From Flavobacterium salmonis (GTDB taxonomy: Bacteria > Bacteroidota > Bacteroidia > Flavobacteriales > Flavobacteriaceae), in assembly GCF_903819435.1 (NCBI RefSeq), contig NZ_CAIJDP010000083.1, positions 1 through 64,000 on the forward strand: 64,000 nt of DNA, read 5' to 3'. Positions 32,523 through 41,475 of this stretch are shown piece after piece. The position numbers and the translations under genes are program-made. Numbering within the stretch: the first letter of the stretch is position 1; each line of letters opens with the position of its first letter. The notes under the pieces are model-generated. The model saw only the letters and a program-made list of their open reading frames with translations. It had not been told where the DNA came from and made no database searches.

Positions 32523-34178
32523 ATGAACATCAAAACATTAATACTAATTATAATTAATAGCTTAATTGCGTTGGTAATTGCTTTATTGTCTTTTTCTTCA
32601 TATAAGCAGTTTTCAAACGTTTTAAACGATCGTATTTTACTGCAGTTAAATTCTATTAAAACACTCAAGCAAAACCAGATTGAACATGTATTAAAATCAG
32701 AATGGGAGCGATTTGATGCATCCGAATTGTACAGCCAGAACATTGATACTACAGTATTAAAACTTCCGGATAGTATTAAAAACAGCAATGGAATTCACGA
32801 TTTTACAGCGTACCATGTGGCTAAAAAAACGACAATAGGTTTTATCTCAAATTCGAAAAGGGGGACTATTGTTAAAGTTTTAGACTACAACAAAATAAAA
32901 CAAATACTCCTTGAACGAACCGGAATGGGGGACAGTGGAGAGTCCTATCTTGTGGGTGCCGATTTCCGAATGCGTTCTCAATCTCGTTTTTACCCTAATA
33001 AAACCCCTTACACCATATTGGTTAAAACAAAAGGGGTGACCAATGCTTTTAAAGGGATGAATGGGAGAGGGGTTTTTGAGGATTACAGGGGCATTGATGT
33101 ATATAGCGTGTACAGCCCAATAGTAGTTGGAAAATTAAAGATGGTTATTCTGTCTGAAATAGATGTTGATGAGGTTACGCTCCCCTTAAAAGAATTGAAA
33201 CAAAGACTTTTAGGTATAACTCTCGGTATTTTTTTACTGGGTGTCATGCTTTCTCTTTTTCTGACAAGATTTATTACTAACCCAATTAAAAACATGCAAA
33301 AAAGTCTCCGGATTATGGCACAAGGAGATTATAACCAAACCAATGAATTTATAAAAAATTCTAAGGAAATAAAGGAAATGTTTGATGCTCTGGCAAATTT
33401 AAAAGCTTCTTTGCAGGGGGCTGTAAAATTCTCCGATGATATTGGAAAAATGAATTTACATACTAATTTTCAACCTAAAAGTTCTAATGATTTGCTGGGA
33501 AAAAGCCTTTTGGCAATGAGAGATAAGCTTATAGAGTTTAGAAATAAGGAAGAAAATACCAGAATACTATCCAAACGGATGTTGGTAAACGGTATGGAAG
33601 ATGAAAGGCGCAGGCTTTCGCGAGAGCTTCATGATGGAGTAGGGCCTTATTTAACTTCTTTGAAGCACTACATTGAAAACAGGGTCAAAAATGAATTGAA
33701 GAAAGCAGAAATGAAGAAAATAGTGGATGATACCATTTCTGAAATCAGATTGATGTCAAATGCCTTAATGCCGGCTTCAATTGATGATTTTGGAATTGGG
33801 GTTACCTTAACCAACTTTATTGAAAGCCTGAAAAAATCGACAACCGTAAGGATTGAATACGAAGATTTAACCCAGCAGGAAAGTTCTAATATTACCAGCC
33901 ATCAGGCGATTAATCTTTTTAGAATAAGCCAGGAGCTAATTAATAACTCATTAAAACATGCTAATGCAAAAAATATCCGGATTACACTTTCAGAATTTGA
34001 TGAATTTATTTCTCTTTTTTATTTTGATGATGGAATTGGGTTTGATATTACCACTGTTAAATTAGGGTTAGGAATTATTAACATCAAAGAACGTGTAGAA
34101 ATTTGCAATGGTACCATTACAATCAATGCAGCTTCCGGCAATACAACTTTTGAAATCGAATTACCTGTAGAATTATGA
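32523..34178 (+). CDS. Sensor histidine kinase, NarL-family (HisKA_3), with Cache-like sensor
   Basis: 551 residues. An N-terminal transmembrane segment (about 5-25), a periplasmic Cache-like sensor (about 30-225; GDSGESYLVGADFRMRSQSR), a second transmembrane segment (about 232-250), a HAMP linker (TNPIKNMQKSLRIMAQGDYN), then the dimerisation helix with His370 in RRLSRELHDGVGPYLTSLK, and an HATPase domain with NNSLKHAN and the GLGIINIKERVE glycine box. It autophosphorylates on sensing an unknown small ligand and passes the phosphate to the regulator whose start overlaps its stop. Confidence 0.92.
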   Translation: MNIKTLILIIINSLIALVIALLSFSSYKQFSNVLNDRILLQLNSIKTLKQNQIEHVLKSEWERFDASELYSQNIDTTVLKLPDSIKNSNGIHDFTAYHVAKKTTIGFISNSKRGTIVKVLDYNKIKQILLERTGMGDSGESYLVGADFRMRSQSRFYPNKTPYTILVKTKGVTNAFKGMNGRGVFEDYRGIDVYSVYSPIVVGKLKMVILSEIDVDEVTLPLKELKQRLLGITLGIFLLGVMLSLFLTRFITNPIKNMQKSLRIMAQGDYNQTNEFIKNSKEIKEMFDALANLKASLQGAVKFSDDIGKMNLHTNFQPKSSNDLLGKSLLAMRDKLIEFRNKEENTRILSKRMLVNGMEDERRRLSRELHDGVGPYLTSLKHYIENRVKNELKKAEMKKIVDDTISEIRLMSNALMPASIDDFGIGVTLTNFIESLKKSTTVRIEYEDLTQQESSNITSHQAINLFRISQELINNSLKHANAKNIRITLSEFDEFISLFYFDDGIGFDITTVKLGLGIINIKERVEICNGTITINAASGNTTFEIELPVEL

Positions 34179-34807
34179 ACGAAATCAAATTAATAATAGC
34201 AGATGATCATGAACTTTTTCGAAAAGGACTTGCTGAGCTCCTAAGAAAGCATGACGATATAAAAATAGTTAAAAGCGTAGCTGATGGCGTTGAGTTTATG
34301 GAGCTTATAAACAGCCAGTTTGAGGCTGATATTGTATTGCTGGATATTACAATGCCCAATATGGATGGTTTTCAGGTTTTAAAAGAATTAAAAAACACCG
34401 CTTCGACTATAAAACCTATTGTGATTTCTATGCACAATGATGGTAATTACATCGCAAAATGCGCTAAAACGGGAGCTTATGGATACCTGTTAAAAAATAC
34501 GGATGAAGCCGAATTAATCCTTGCAATAAGAACCGTTAGTAATGAGAAAAAATATTTCAGTGCTGAAATTTCTGAAAAAATGATCAACTTTATGTCAACA
34601 CAAAGCATCAGTGAAAATGTTTTGTCGAATAAGGAAACCGAAGTTTTAGGATTAATTGCTAAGGGGTTAACAACTAAAGAAATTGCGGCTAAATTATTTG
34701 TGAGTTCACGCACAATAGAAACCCATCGGGCCAATATTTTAAAAAAGTTGGAAGTAAAAAATACCGCCGAACTCATTAAAAAAGCTGCAAAAATGAATTT
34801 AGTATAA
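34175..34807 (+). CDS. NarL/LuxR-family response regulator
   Basis: 210 residues. Receiver domain (1-120) with acidic pocket Asp10/Asp11 and phospho-acceptor Asp57 in VLLDITMP. C-terminal LuxR-type helix-turn-helix (about 145-205; LSNKETEVLGLIAKGLTTKE, then RTIETHRANILKKL). It starts four bases before the kinase stop. An 8-2-8 inverted repeat at 34828 lies between it and the next gene and is a candidate binding site. Confidence 0.95.
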   Translation: MNEIKLIIADDHELFRKGLAELLRKHDDIKIVKSVADGVEFMELINSQFEADIVLLDITMPNMDGFQVLKELKNTASTIKPIVISMHNDGNYIAKCAKTGAYGYLLKNTDEAELILAIRTVSNEKKYFSAEISEKMINFMSTQSISENVLSNKETEVLGLIAKGLTTKEIAAKLFVSSRTIETHRANILKKLEVKNTAELIKKAAKMNLV

Positions 34808-34827
34808 CGAAAATTAAGAATACCAGT

Positions 34828-34845
34828 ATCCGTATAAATACGGAT
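34828..34845 (+). promoter_or_regulatory. 8-2-8 inverted repeat, candidate NarL-type regulator site
   Basis: ATCCGTAT-AA-ATACGGAT is a perfect palindrome with a 2-base centre, 20 bases after the response-regulator stop and about 47 bases upstream of the -7 box at 34892. The 7-2-7 arrangement is that of NarL-type regulator sites. There is no T-run after it, so a terminator is unlikely. Confidence 0.5.
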
Positions 34846-34891
34846 GCAAATAGGGTAGATTCACATAATCCTAAAAGGCTGTTACTGATTG

Positions 34892-34899
34892 TAAATTTG
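34892..34899 (+). promoter_or_regulatory. -7 box of the GPAYKN-repeat gene
   Basis: TAAATTTG matches TAnnTTTG, 24 bases before the ATG at 34924. Confidence 0.5.
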
Positions 34900-34923
34900 A
34901 AGAAACAATAAAAAGTAACAGTC

Positions 34924-35244
34924 ATGAAAAATATAGTATTTATTTTAGGAGTTTTATTAGTTTCTTTTAGTGGATTTGCACAAGAAGAACCTACGGTTTT
35001 GAAAAAGAGTGATTTAAAAGGTCCGGCTTATAAAAATTATAAATTTTGGAAGCACGAAACAGTGCCGACTAAAATATATTCAGAAAACAATAAACAATCA
35101 CTTCAGGGACCAGCATTTAAAAATGCGCAACCGGTAAACACTCCAAAAGAAGATCTGGTTGAAGTGAAAATAGGCGGTTCAGAAAAACAAAAGTTAACCG
35201 GACCAGCATACAAAAACCATGGTCCGTGGAGTAAAAAAGGATAA
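34924..35244 (+). CDS. Small secreted protein with three GPA[YF]KN repeats
   Basis: 106 residues with a signal peptide (about 1-19, ending GFAQ). The mature 87 residues have three copies of L-[KQT]-GPA-[YF]-KN (about residues 36, 59 and 93) at irregular spacing with Lys/Pro-rich linkers. Two copies are followed, within a few residues, by a tryptophan (KFW, GPW). The protein is basic. It has its own promoter next to a NarL-type two-component system and a terminator at 35318. A binding or scaffold protein, or a peptide precursor, is possible; I recognise no family. Confidence 0.6.
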   Translation: MKNIVFILGVLLVSFSGFAQEEPTVLKKSDLKGPAYKNYKFWKHETVPTKIYSENNKQSLQGPAFKNAQPVNTPKEDLVEVKIGGSEKQKLTGPAYKNHGPWSKKG

Positions 35245-35317
35245 TGTCTCAGGAACTGAATCAGCTGGAATATCGGTTTCCAGTGTCTAAAATTTGATTC
35301 AACCTAGATTAGAAACT

Positions 35318-35360
35318 AATAGGCTGTTCGAAAAGTAATTTTCGGACAGCCTATTTTTTG
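35318..35360 (+). terminator. Terminator after the GPAYKN-repeat gene
   Basis: AATAGGCTGT and ACAGCCTATT arms, with further CGAAAA/TTTTCG pairing, then a T-run. The 35361-35530 remainder of the gap holds no gene that I can see. Confidence 0.8.
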
Positions 35361-35534
35361 TTTGCCTTTTTGGTAGTAATTCTATTCGTGCAGACATATT
35401 CTATTAAGCTCTAAAACCTTGGATAATTTGCTGAGCGAGCTATTGTACAATTAAGCAGTCATCACATTGCAGATAAAAGCCATTATATTGCCTCTCTTTT
35501 TTCTAAATAAAAAATAACCTAAAAAATTAAATCG

Positions 35535-35556
35535 TATAATTGATATATCAATTATA
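35535..35556 (+). promoter_or_regulatory. 22-bp palindrome, candidate MarR operator
   Basis: TATAATTGATATATCAATTA plus TA is a perfect palindrome of 22 bp, 21 bases before the MarR start. The -7 box TATATTTG (35553-35560) overlaps its right end, so a bound repressor would block the polymerase. MarR regulators commonly bind such AT-rich palindromes. Confidence 0.65.
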
Positions 35557-35560
35557 TTTG
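35553..35560 (+). promoter_or_regulatory. -7 box of the MarR/serine hydrolase operon
   Basis: TATATTTG matches TAnnTTTG, 16 bases before the ATG, partly inside the palindromic operator. Confidence 0.5.
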
Positions 35561-35576
35561 TGTCAAATAATTTGAA

Positions 35577-36014
35577 ATGAAAAAAAATAATCCAACAGGA
35601 ACCGTTCTTTATACAATTGAGCAAACAATTAAAGAATATAGAAAAATTGCACAGAAAAACATAAGTCAAATAGTAATTGATATTACTGTTGACCAGTGTC
35701 TGCTGCTCATAATACTTGATAAAAATGCGACTTATTCTCAAAAAGAAATTGCAGAATTAATTTTTAAGGATAGCGCATCAATTACCCGAATTATCGAATT
35801 AATGGTGAAAAAGGATTATCTGACAAGACAAATAAACGAATCAGACAGAAGAAAATTCAATCTTGAAATAACTGAAAAAGGAAAAAAAACAATTGAACTA
35901 TTAACACCCGTTATACATAAAAACAGAGAAGATGCTCTTGAAGGATTATCAAAAGATGAAATTGCATTGCTTGACAAGTTACTAACTAAAATAATCTCAA
36001 ATTGTAAAAAATAA
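35577..36014 (+). CDS. MarR-family transcriptional regulator
   Basis: 145 residues. The winged helix-turn-helix (about 45-110) shows YSQKEIAELIFKDSASITRI and the wing with KKDYLTRQINESDRRKFNLE, typical of MarR. Dimer helices lie at both ends. It probably represses its own operon through the palindrome at 35535 and is released by a small ligand. The serine hydrolase starts two bases after its stop, so it is likely the regulated gene. Confidence 0.93.
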   Translation: MKKNNPTGTVLYTIEQTIKEYRKIAQKNISQIVIDITVDQCLLLIILDKNATYSQKEIAELIFKDSASITRIIELMVKKDYLTRQINESDRRKFNLEITEKGKKTIELLTPVIHKNREDALEGLSKDEIALLDKLLTKIISNCKK

Positions 36015-36015
36015 A

Positions 36016-37341
36016 ATGACAAAAATTTATCAAATATCTAAGGCGGCACAAATTATACTATTTATGTTTTTCCCTGTATTTATTTTTGGGCAAAAAAATA
36101 TATCAGAGAGTCTTGCAAAATATATGGAAGCACAGGTAAAAGTAAATGATTTTAGCGGAACAGTGCTTGTTACAAAAAATGGTTCTGTTTTATTAAAAAA
36201 AGCGTATGGTTTGGCAGACTACGAGTGGAATATTAAAAACACCATAGATACTAAATTCCAGCTGGCTTCGGTAACCAAACAATTTACAGCTACAGCTATT
36301 CTTCAGTTAGTAGAGAATAGAAAATTGTCACTTAATGATCATTTAAGTAAATTTTTTCCGGACTACCCAAAAGCTGATAGTGTTACGATTCATATGTTGT
36401 TATCGCATTCATCAGGACTTGCTTTAGGTTTCAAAGAAATAGCATTAAGTACTATGAGTGTTGATTCTGCCTATTCTCAAATAAAAAAAATACCTTACGA
36501 ATTTTCACCGGGAACTAAAACTGCATACAGCAATATAGGCTATTATTTATTAGCCAAAATAATAGAAAAGGTTTCAGGGGAGAAGTACGAAGTTTTTTTA
36601 AGAAAAAACATTTTTGAAAAAGCAGGAATGAAAAATACAGGTGTTAGTAATAATGATTCGATCATCTTGAAAAAAGCGAAAATTTATTGTCGAACAGAAA
36701 AGGGGTTTATGCACAATCCATATATCAATTGGAAAATTAACATTGGACATGACGGTATTTATTCTACCGTAGAAGATTTGGCTTTATGGGACAAGGCACT
36801 ATACGGAACGACTATCTTATCAACAGAAATGAAGAAACTAATGTTTACCCCTTATAGCTCTGAAAATTGGGGATACGGTTTTATAATTAATCCATTTTAT
36901 AATCACGGACATCAGCTGATTGCCCATGACGGAGGTTTTTTTGGTACCATGACTTCCTTTAACCGGTTTACAGATGACAAAATTTTTGTGACGGTACTTT
37001 CAAATAACGAGTCATTTTCATACATTATAGCCTACGGGCTTTCAGCGATTGCCTTGCAAAAAGAGGTAGAACTTCCATACAAACATTATCAAACTAAAAT
37101 AGATACTACAGTTTATGATAAATATGTCGGTAAGTATGGTAACTTTGAAATAGTAAAAATTGACGGCAGACTTTACTATAATAGTGTAGAAATGGAACTA
37201 TTGCCTGAGTCTGAAACAAAGTTTTTCAGAGCAGACAATAACGATAGAACAATTGAATTTATTGAGGATAAATCAGGTATTTGCAATGCTGTAGTTTTTA
37301 CAAAAGGAGGCGTAAAAGAAACTGTCAAAAGAAATAATTAG
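36016..37341 (+). CDS. Serine hydrolase of the class C beta-lactamase fold, secreted
   Basis: 441 residues with a signal peptide (about 1-26, ending FIFGQ). Active-site serine Ser85 in ASVTKQF (Ser85-x-x-Lys88), the tyrosine of the YSN box at Tyr171, and HDGGFFGT in place of the KTG box. The C-terminal ~85 residues (from about LPYKHYQTK) form a separate small beta domain. Such proteins include esterases, D-amino-peptidases and carboxypeptidase-like enzymes; a true beta-lactamase is less likely with an HDG box. Co-transcribed with the MarR regulator. Confidence 0.85.
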   Translation: MTKIYQISKAAQIILFMFFPVFIFGQKNISESLAKYMEAQVKVNDFSGTVLVTKNGSVLLKKAYGLADYEWNIKNTIDTKFQLASVTKQFTATAILQLVENRKLSLNDHLSKFFPDYPKADSVTIHMLLSHSSGLALGFKEIALSTMSVDSAYSQIKKIPYEFSPGTKTAYSNIGYYLLAKIIEKVSGEKYEVFLRKNIFEKAGMKNTGVSNNDSIILKKAKIYCRTEKGFMHNPYINWKINIGHDGIYSTVEDLALWDKALYGTTILSTEMKKLMFTPYSSENWGYGFIINPFYNHGHQLIAHDGGFFGTMTSFNRFTDDKIFVTVLSNNESFSYIIAYGLSAIALQKEVELPYKHYQTKIDTTVYDKYVGKYGNFEIVKIDGRLYYNSVEMELLPESETKFFRADNNDRTIEFIEDKSGICNAVVFTKGGVKETVKRNN

Positions 37342-37486
37342 CAGGCGCTACATAGGAGAAAAAGTATAATTCAAATTTTGACCTTATTACTTTTAGCTTT
37401 CCATTGACAGACAAAAGAGAAATATCATTAGATCCGGGTTTTCAAAAAAAATACATTCTTTTTTACATTTTTTAGTAGTTCAGACG

Positions 37487-38206
37487 TTGTCAGTTCTTAT
37501 TTTCTTAACTGATACCCAAAAGTTAGCGGATATTTTCGAAAACCCGATAAGCAAGTTCCTTTTAAAAATAATTAATTACACTTTTTTGAGAAATCAACGA
37601 AACCAAAAGAAAATAGAAAAGAGGAAAATCAAAAACAAAGAAAAAAAAACAGAACGAAAACATTATTCTCTTTTAATTTTTGCTTTGATTTTTTGTGTTA
37701 TAAATTTAGCGTTTATCGAAAGTAAAACGATTGGACACGATTACAGATATAAAATCTACATATTCTTATTGCCTGTAAGTATTGGAATGCTGTTTTTCGG
37801 AATTTACAGATGGAATTTTTTAATTAGAAAATATTTAAGTTTTAAAGAAATACATTTAAAACTATATGTGATTGGGTTCTACTTGTTACAGGGAATTGTA
37901 GTCTCCTATTTAAGTTTTGGTCAAATTACAAGTGTAATATGGAATTGCATAAATAATTATGAAGCAGAAAAAAATCATACAGAAATAGTCTATTGTAAGG
38001 TAACAGGATTTTACACTAAAAAAAATCCACATGTAAGTTGTATTTTTAAAAATCATACTGAAGTTTTTAGCGTTAGTACTGAAATGAATCGTGAAAATTA
38101 TCAGCGTGATCCAAAAGATTATGAACTTAAGATAACGATACAAAAAGGAATCTGGAATTACTATTTGGTTAAAAACTGGGAATTAAACAAAATCATTAGC
38201 CGTTAG
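37487..38206 (+). CDS. Orphan membrane protein, start uncertain
   Basis: Up to 239 residues, not recognised. The frame opens at a TTG (37487) and has no ATG before residue 104, so the start is uncertain or the 5' end is lost. A Lys/Arg-rich stretch (about 38-58) precedes three hydrophobic segments (about 60-78, 85-105, 125-146), then a soluble C-terminal part with two cysteines (YCKVTGF, VSCIFKN). Low G+C, as in the orphan-gene run, with which it may share an origin. No conserved attC-like end was seen beside it. Confidence 0.45.
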   Translation: MSVLIFLTDTQKLADIFENPISKFLLKIINYTFLRNQRNQKKIEKRKIKNKEKKTERKHYSLLIFALIFCVINLAFIESKTIGHDYRYKIYIFLLPVSIGMLFFGIYRWNFLIRKYLSFKEIHLKLYVIGFYLLQGIVVSYLSFGQITSVIWNCINNYEAEKNHTEIVYCKVTGFYTKKNPHVSCIFKNHTEVFSVSTEMNRENYQRDPKDYELKITIQKGIWNYYLVKNWELNKIISR

Positions 38207-38258
38207 GAATAATAAAGAGTACAAACATCAATGTTTCTATTTTAAAGGCTGTAAATTC

Positions 38259-38290
38259 AAAAGAGCTGTCCGGCAAAACAGCTCTTTTTA
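38259..38290. terminator. Bidirectional terminator between convergent genes
   Basis: AAAAGAGCTGT / ACAGCTCTTTT arms with an 8-base loop and flanking A and T runs. Confidence 0.8.
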
Positions 38291-38399
38291 GTCTACAAAT
38301 TTTATTACTAATTCAAAATTTTAAAAAACTGCGTTTTTCTTTAGAGACTATTAAAATTAAAGTAAAGAATTGCCGTTCTGAATGAATAACTGATGCATG

Positions 38400-41216
38400 T
38401 TATTTGTTAGCAGACTGTTCAGTTTTGGGCTGCATGACAACTTCTACTTTGTTTGCTTTTGGCAGTACTTCACCAGCATATTTTTTCATATCCTGTGACG
38501 ATATGCTTTTAATAATTTTGACATAATCATCACTGCTGACAAATTTATCACCAAATTGGACCTGACCTGTAATAGTACTCATCCAATAAGAATTGGATTT
38601 AATATTCTGCTGATTGCTTTTGATCAAATCTTCTTTGATATCGGATAAATCTTTTACGTTAGCATCAATTTTTGTAATAGCATCCAATTCATTATACACG
38701 ATTTGCAATAGTTTACTGTCCTTTTCAGGATTACAGTCGAAACTTACACGTAATGAAAAAACCGGAGTCGGATCTTTAGATAGCGAACTCTGCGTTTGTA
38801 CGCCATAACTTCCTCCTTCATCTTCCCTGATTTTTTCTAAATAGCGTTTGTTTAGCAATTGCGATAATACATAAGCCATAATCTGATTTTTATCTGAATA
38901 GGTTACGTTTTTATTCTCATAATGCACATAAATACTTGCTTTAGGAACACTCATTTCACGTACCAGTTTTTCTTTGGCTGTTCCTGCTGCCATACCAATT
39001 TTATGATCTGTAAATTTTTCGTGAGTGTGGTTTCCGGATAAATTTCCAATATATTTATTTATAACCTCCAGGTCTGTCTGCGCAATATTTCCAACAAAAA
39101 CAAATGTAAAGTCTGAGGCATTTGAGATGCGTTCCTGATAGATTTTGGATGCCGTATCAAAGTTTAATTCCCCAAGGTTTTCTTTACTCAAAAGAAACGT
39201 TCTCGCACTGTGATTACTGTCCAGCATTGCTATAGTATCACCAAACAGTTTGTTATTATTTTCGTTTACATTCTCAAGCGCATTGCTGTAATAATCTATA
39301 ATTCTTTTATACGCCTGCTGTTCAAATCTTGGCTTTTTAAAGTATAAGTAGGTCAATTGTAATAGTGTTTCGAAATCTTTTTGCACAGCGCTTCCACTAA
39401 ATCCTTCGTAATGTTCAGCGATATAGGGGCTTATTTTTACCGTTTTTCCGGCAAGTTGTTTTTGAAGGTCTGTTACCTTAAAATCTCCTAAACCTGAATT
39501 TTTAGCTAAAACCGTTGCAATTTGCGCAGAGGGCAAATCTTTTTCTGAAAGTAAAGAACTCCCGCCTGGGCTAAAAGCGGAGAACAGAATCTGATCCTGC
39601 GCTAAAGTTGTTGGGTAAAGAATCACTTTTGCCCCGTTTTCTAAAATGTAACCCTTGGCTTCTTTTATGCCTTTAATGTCAAATTTCTTTGCAATAGACT
39701 TAGCAGTAAGTTTATCACTAACCAAAGCAACATTATTTAGAGTTTCGGTGTAAGGTGCTAACTTTTCTGTTTTTTCATTTTTAATAACCGTGGTATAATC
39801 TGTTTCTGATGGATATTTTACATTTTCTTTTTCAGGTCCGGAAACGGTTAAAATTTGATTTTTTTCTGTTGGAAGCGTACGGAAAACAGAATTAATCTGA
39901 GCGATATCAAGTTTTGATAAAGTCGCTTTTACCACTTCAAATTCATCTTCCATACTCATTACCGGCGAAGCTTCTAAAAAGTACCCCTGCAATTGCGAAG
40001 CCCAGTTTTCGTTACCAATTTTATCTTTGTTTTTTAACTGATTTTCATAACCGGAACGCAAATTTTCTTTTACGCGGTCTAATTCTTCTTTTGTAAATCC
40101 GTTTTGAATGGCGCGCTCATATTCTGTATACGCTTGTTGAAAGGCTTCTAATAATCTTCCGTTTTTGGGGTTTACCGTTAAAGTGAAAAAAGAAGTCAAT
40201 CTTGTTAAACTGGAATGGCTTACACCTGCAGACAACAACGCCGTTTCATTGTTTACCGTATATTCTCTAAAACGATTGTTCATCATTTGCAAAGCCAGGT
40301 TTTCGGCAATATTATTTTCAAAAGCGGCTAAATCCTGAACAACGGGTTTTGTCTTTTTAAAATTAAGCGAAATTGAGGTTTTCTGTGCTTCTTTATCAAT
40401 GGCAAGTTTGTATAAAAGAACATCATTGTCAGGAATACTTTCGTAAGTACGTTCTGCCGGATTAGACGGTTTTGGTATAGAACCCATAATGGCTTTTACC
40501 TGCTGTTCCATTTTTAACGGATCAATATCTCCCACAATAATTATCGCCTGATGGTTGGGCAGATACCATTTTTTATAATAATCCCGTAATTGTTTGTATT
40601 TGAAATTATCAATCAGGTCCATATTCCCTAAAACATCTCTTTTTGAATATTTTGAACCGTTGTAAATGACCGGTTCCAGCTGAGAACCGATTCTTAAATC
40701 GGCATTTCGTCTGGTGCGCCACTCTTCGTGAATTACACCTCTTTCGGCATCGATTTCAGCATCTTTTAAAGATAAATAACCCGACCAGTCGTGTAAAACG
40801 TATAAACAGGAATCTAATAAAACAGGATTTTTTACCGGTACATTGCTGAGGTTGTACACCGTTTCGTCGTGTGCGGTATAAGCGTTAATATCACGTCCAA
40901 AAGTGACACCATGTTTTGCCAGCATATCAATAATGCCTTTTCCTTTAAAATGCTCGGTTCCGTTAAAAGCCATGTGTTCCAGAAAATGTGCCAGCCCGTT
41001 TTGATTGTCGTCTTCTAAAATTGCACCGACATTCTGAACAAAATAAAAATCGGCACGTTCTTTTGGCCATTCGTTATGCAGGATAAAATATTGCATCCCG
41101 TTGTTTAAAGTGCCATGAACTACATCTTTCCGCAACGGAATCGTAGTTTTAAATTGTGCCGATACCTGGGCTAAACCCAGTATCATAAAATGCACTAAAA
41201 ATATCTTTGTTTTCAT
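38400..41216 (-). CDS. M16-family zinc peptidase (pitrilysin type), secreted
   Basis: 938 residues with a signal peptide (about 1-20, ending QVSAQ). The zinc site is the inverted motif H77-F-L-E80-H81 (HFLEH), followed about 75 residues on by the conserved Glu in RGVIHEEW. Two tandem M16 halves are visible (about 30-470 and 510-920); the second lacks the zinc motif, as is usual. It degrades peptides in the periplasm or at the surface. It lies at the end of the SusCD-peptidase gene series, but with a 259-base gap (41217-41475) that contains no terminator I recognise. Confidence 0.92.
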   Translation of the reverse strand: MKTKIFLVHFMILGLAQVSAQFKTTIPLRKDVVHGTLNNGMQYFILHNEWPKERADFYFVQNVGAILEDDNQNGLAHFLEHMAFNGTEHFKGKGIIDMLAKHGVTFGRDINAYTAHDETVYNLSNVPVKNPVLLDSCLYVLHDWSGYLSLKDAEIDAERGVIHEEWRTRRNADLRIGSQLEPVIYNGSKYSKRDVLGNMDLIDNFKYKQLRDYYKKWYLPNHQAIIIVGDIDPLKMEQQVKAIMGSIPKPSNPAERTYESIPDNDVLLYKLAIDKEAQKTSISLNFKKTKPVVQDLAAFENNIAENLALQMMNNRFREYTVNNETALLSAGVSHSSLTRLTSFFTLTVNPKNGRLLEAFQQAYTEYERAIQNGFTKEELDRVKENLRSGYENQLKNKDKIGNENWASQLQGYFLEASPVMSMEDEFEVVKATLSKLDIAQINSVFRTLPTEKNQILTVSGPEKENVKYPSETDYTTVIKNEKTEKLAPYTETLNNVALVSDKLTAKSIAKKFDIKGIKEAKGYILENGAKVILYPTTLAQDQILFSAFSPGGSSLLSEKDLPSAQIATVLAKNSGLGDFKVTDLQKQLAGKTVKISPYIAEHYEGFSGSAVQKDFETLLQLTYLYFKKPRFEQQAYKRIIDYYSNALENVNENNNKLFGDTIAMLDSNHSARTFLLSKENLGELNFDTASKIYQERISNASDFTFVFVGNIAQTDLEVINKYIGNLSGNHTHEKFTDHKIGMAAGTAKEKLVREMSVPKASIYVHYENKNVTYSDKNQIMAYVLSQLLNKRYLEKIREDEGGSYGVQTQSSLSKDPTPVFSLRVSFDCNPEKDSKLLQIVYNELDAITKIDANVKDLSDIKEDLIKSNQQNIKSNSYWMSTITGQVQFGDKFVSSDDYVKIIKSISSQDMKKYAGEVLPKANKVEVVMQPKTEQSANK

Positions 41217-41475
41217 GTTGATAGTTTTGTTTTTTTTTGATTGATTTTTTTGAAAATGGTATAAGAAGTTACTACTGTTTATTATAAGGCTTCATAAGAA
41301 ACCTTATAATGACAGTTTTGAAAATTGTTGAATTAAACAGATGAAACGGATTTACCTTGCGAAAACACGGATTAATACGAATTTTTAATATATTTTAATC
41401 TTTGTTTATCAGTGTTTTAGCAATAGCGAATCAGTAAAATCAGCGTCTAATATCGATACCGTTTTACTAGCTATA

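Noticed and set aside
34828-34845. Terminator of the two-component operon
   Set aside because: Short AT-rich arms with a 2-base loop and no T-run; better explained as a regulator site.
36016-37341. Antibiotic beta-lactamase
   Set aside because: The S-x-x-K and YSN boxes are present, but the third box is HDG and not KTG, and it carries an extra C-terminal domain; a general serine hydrolase is more likely.
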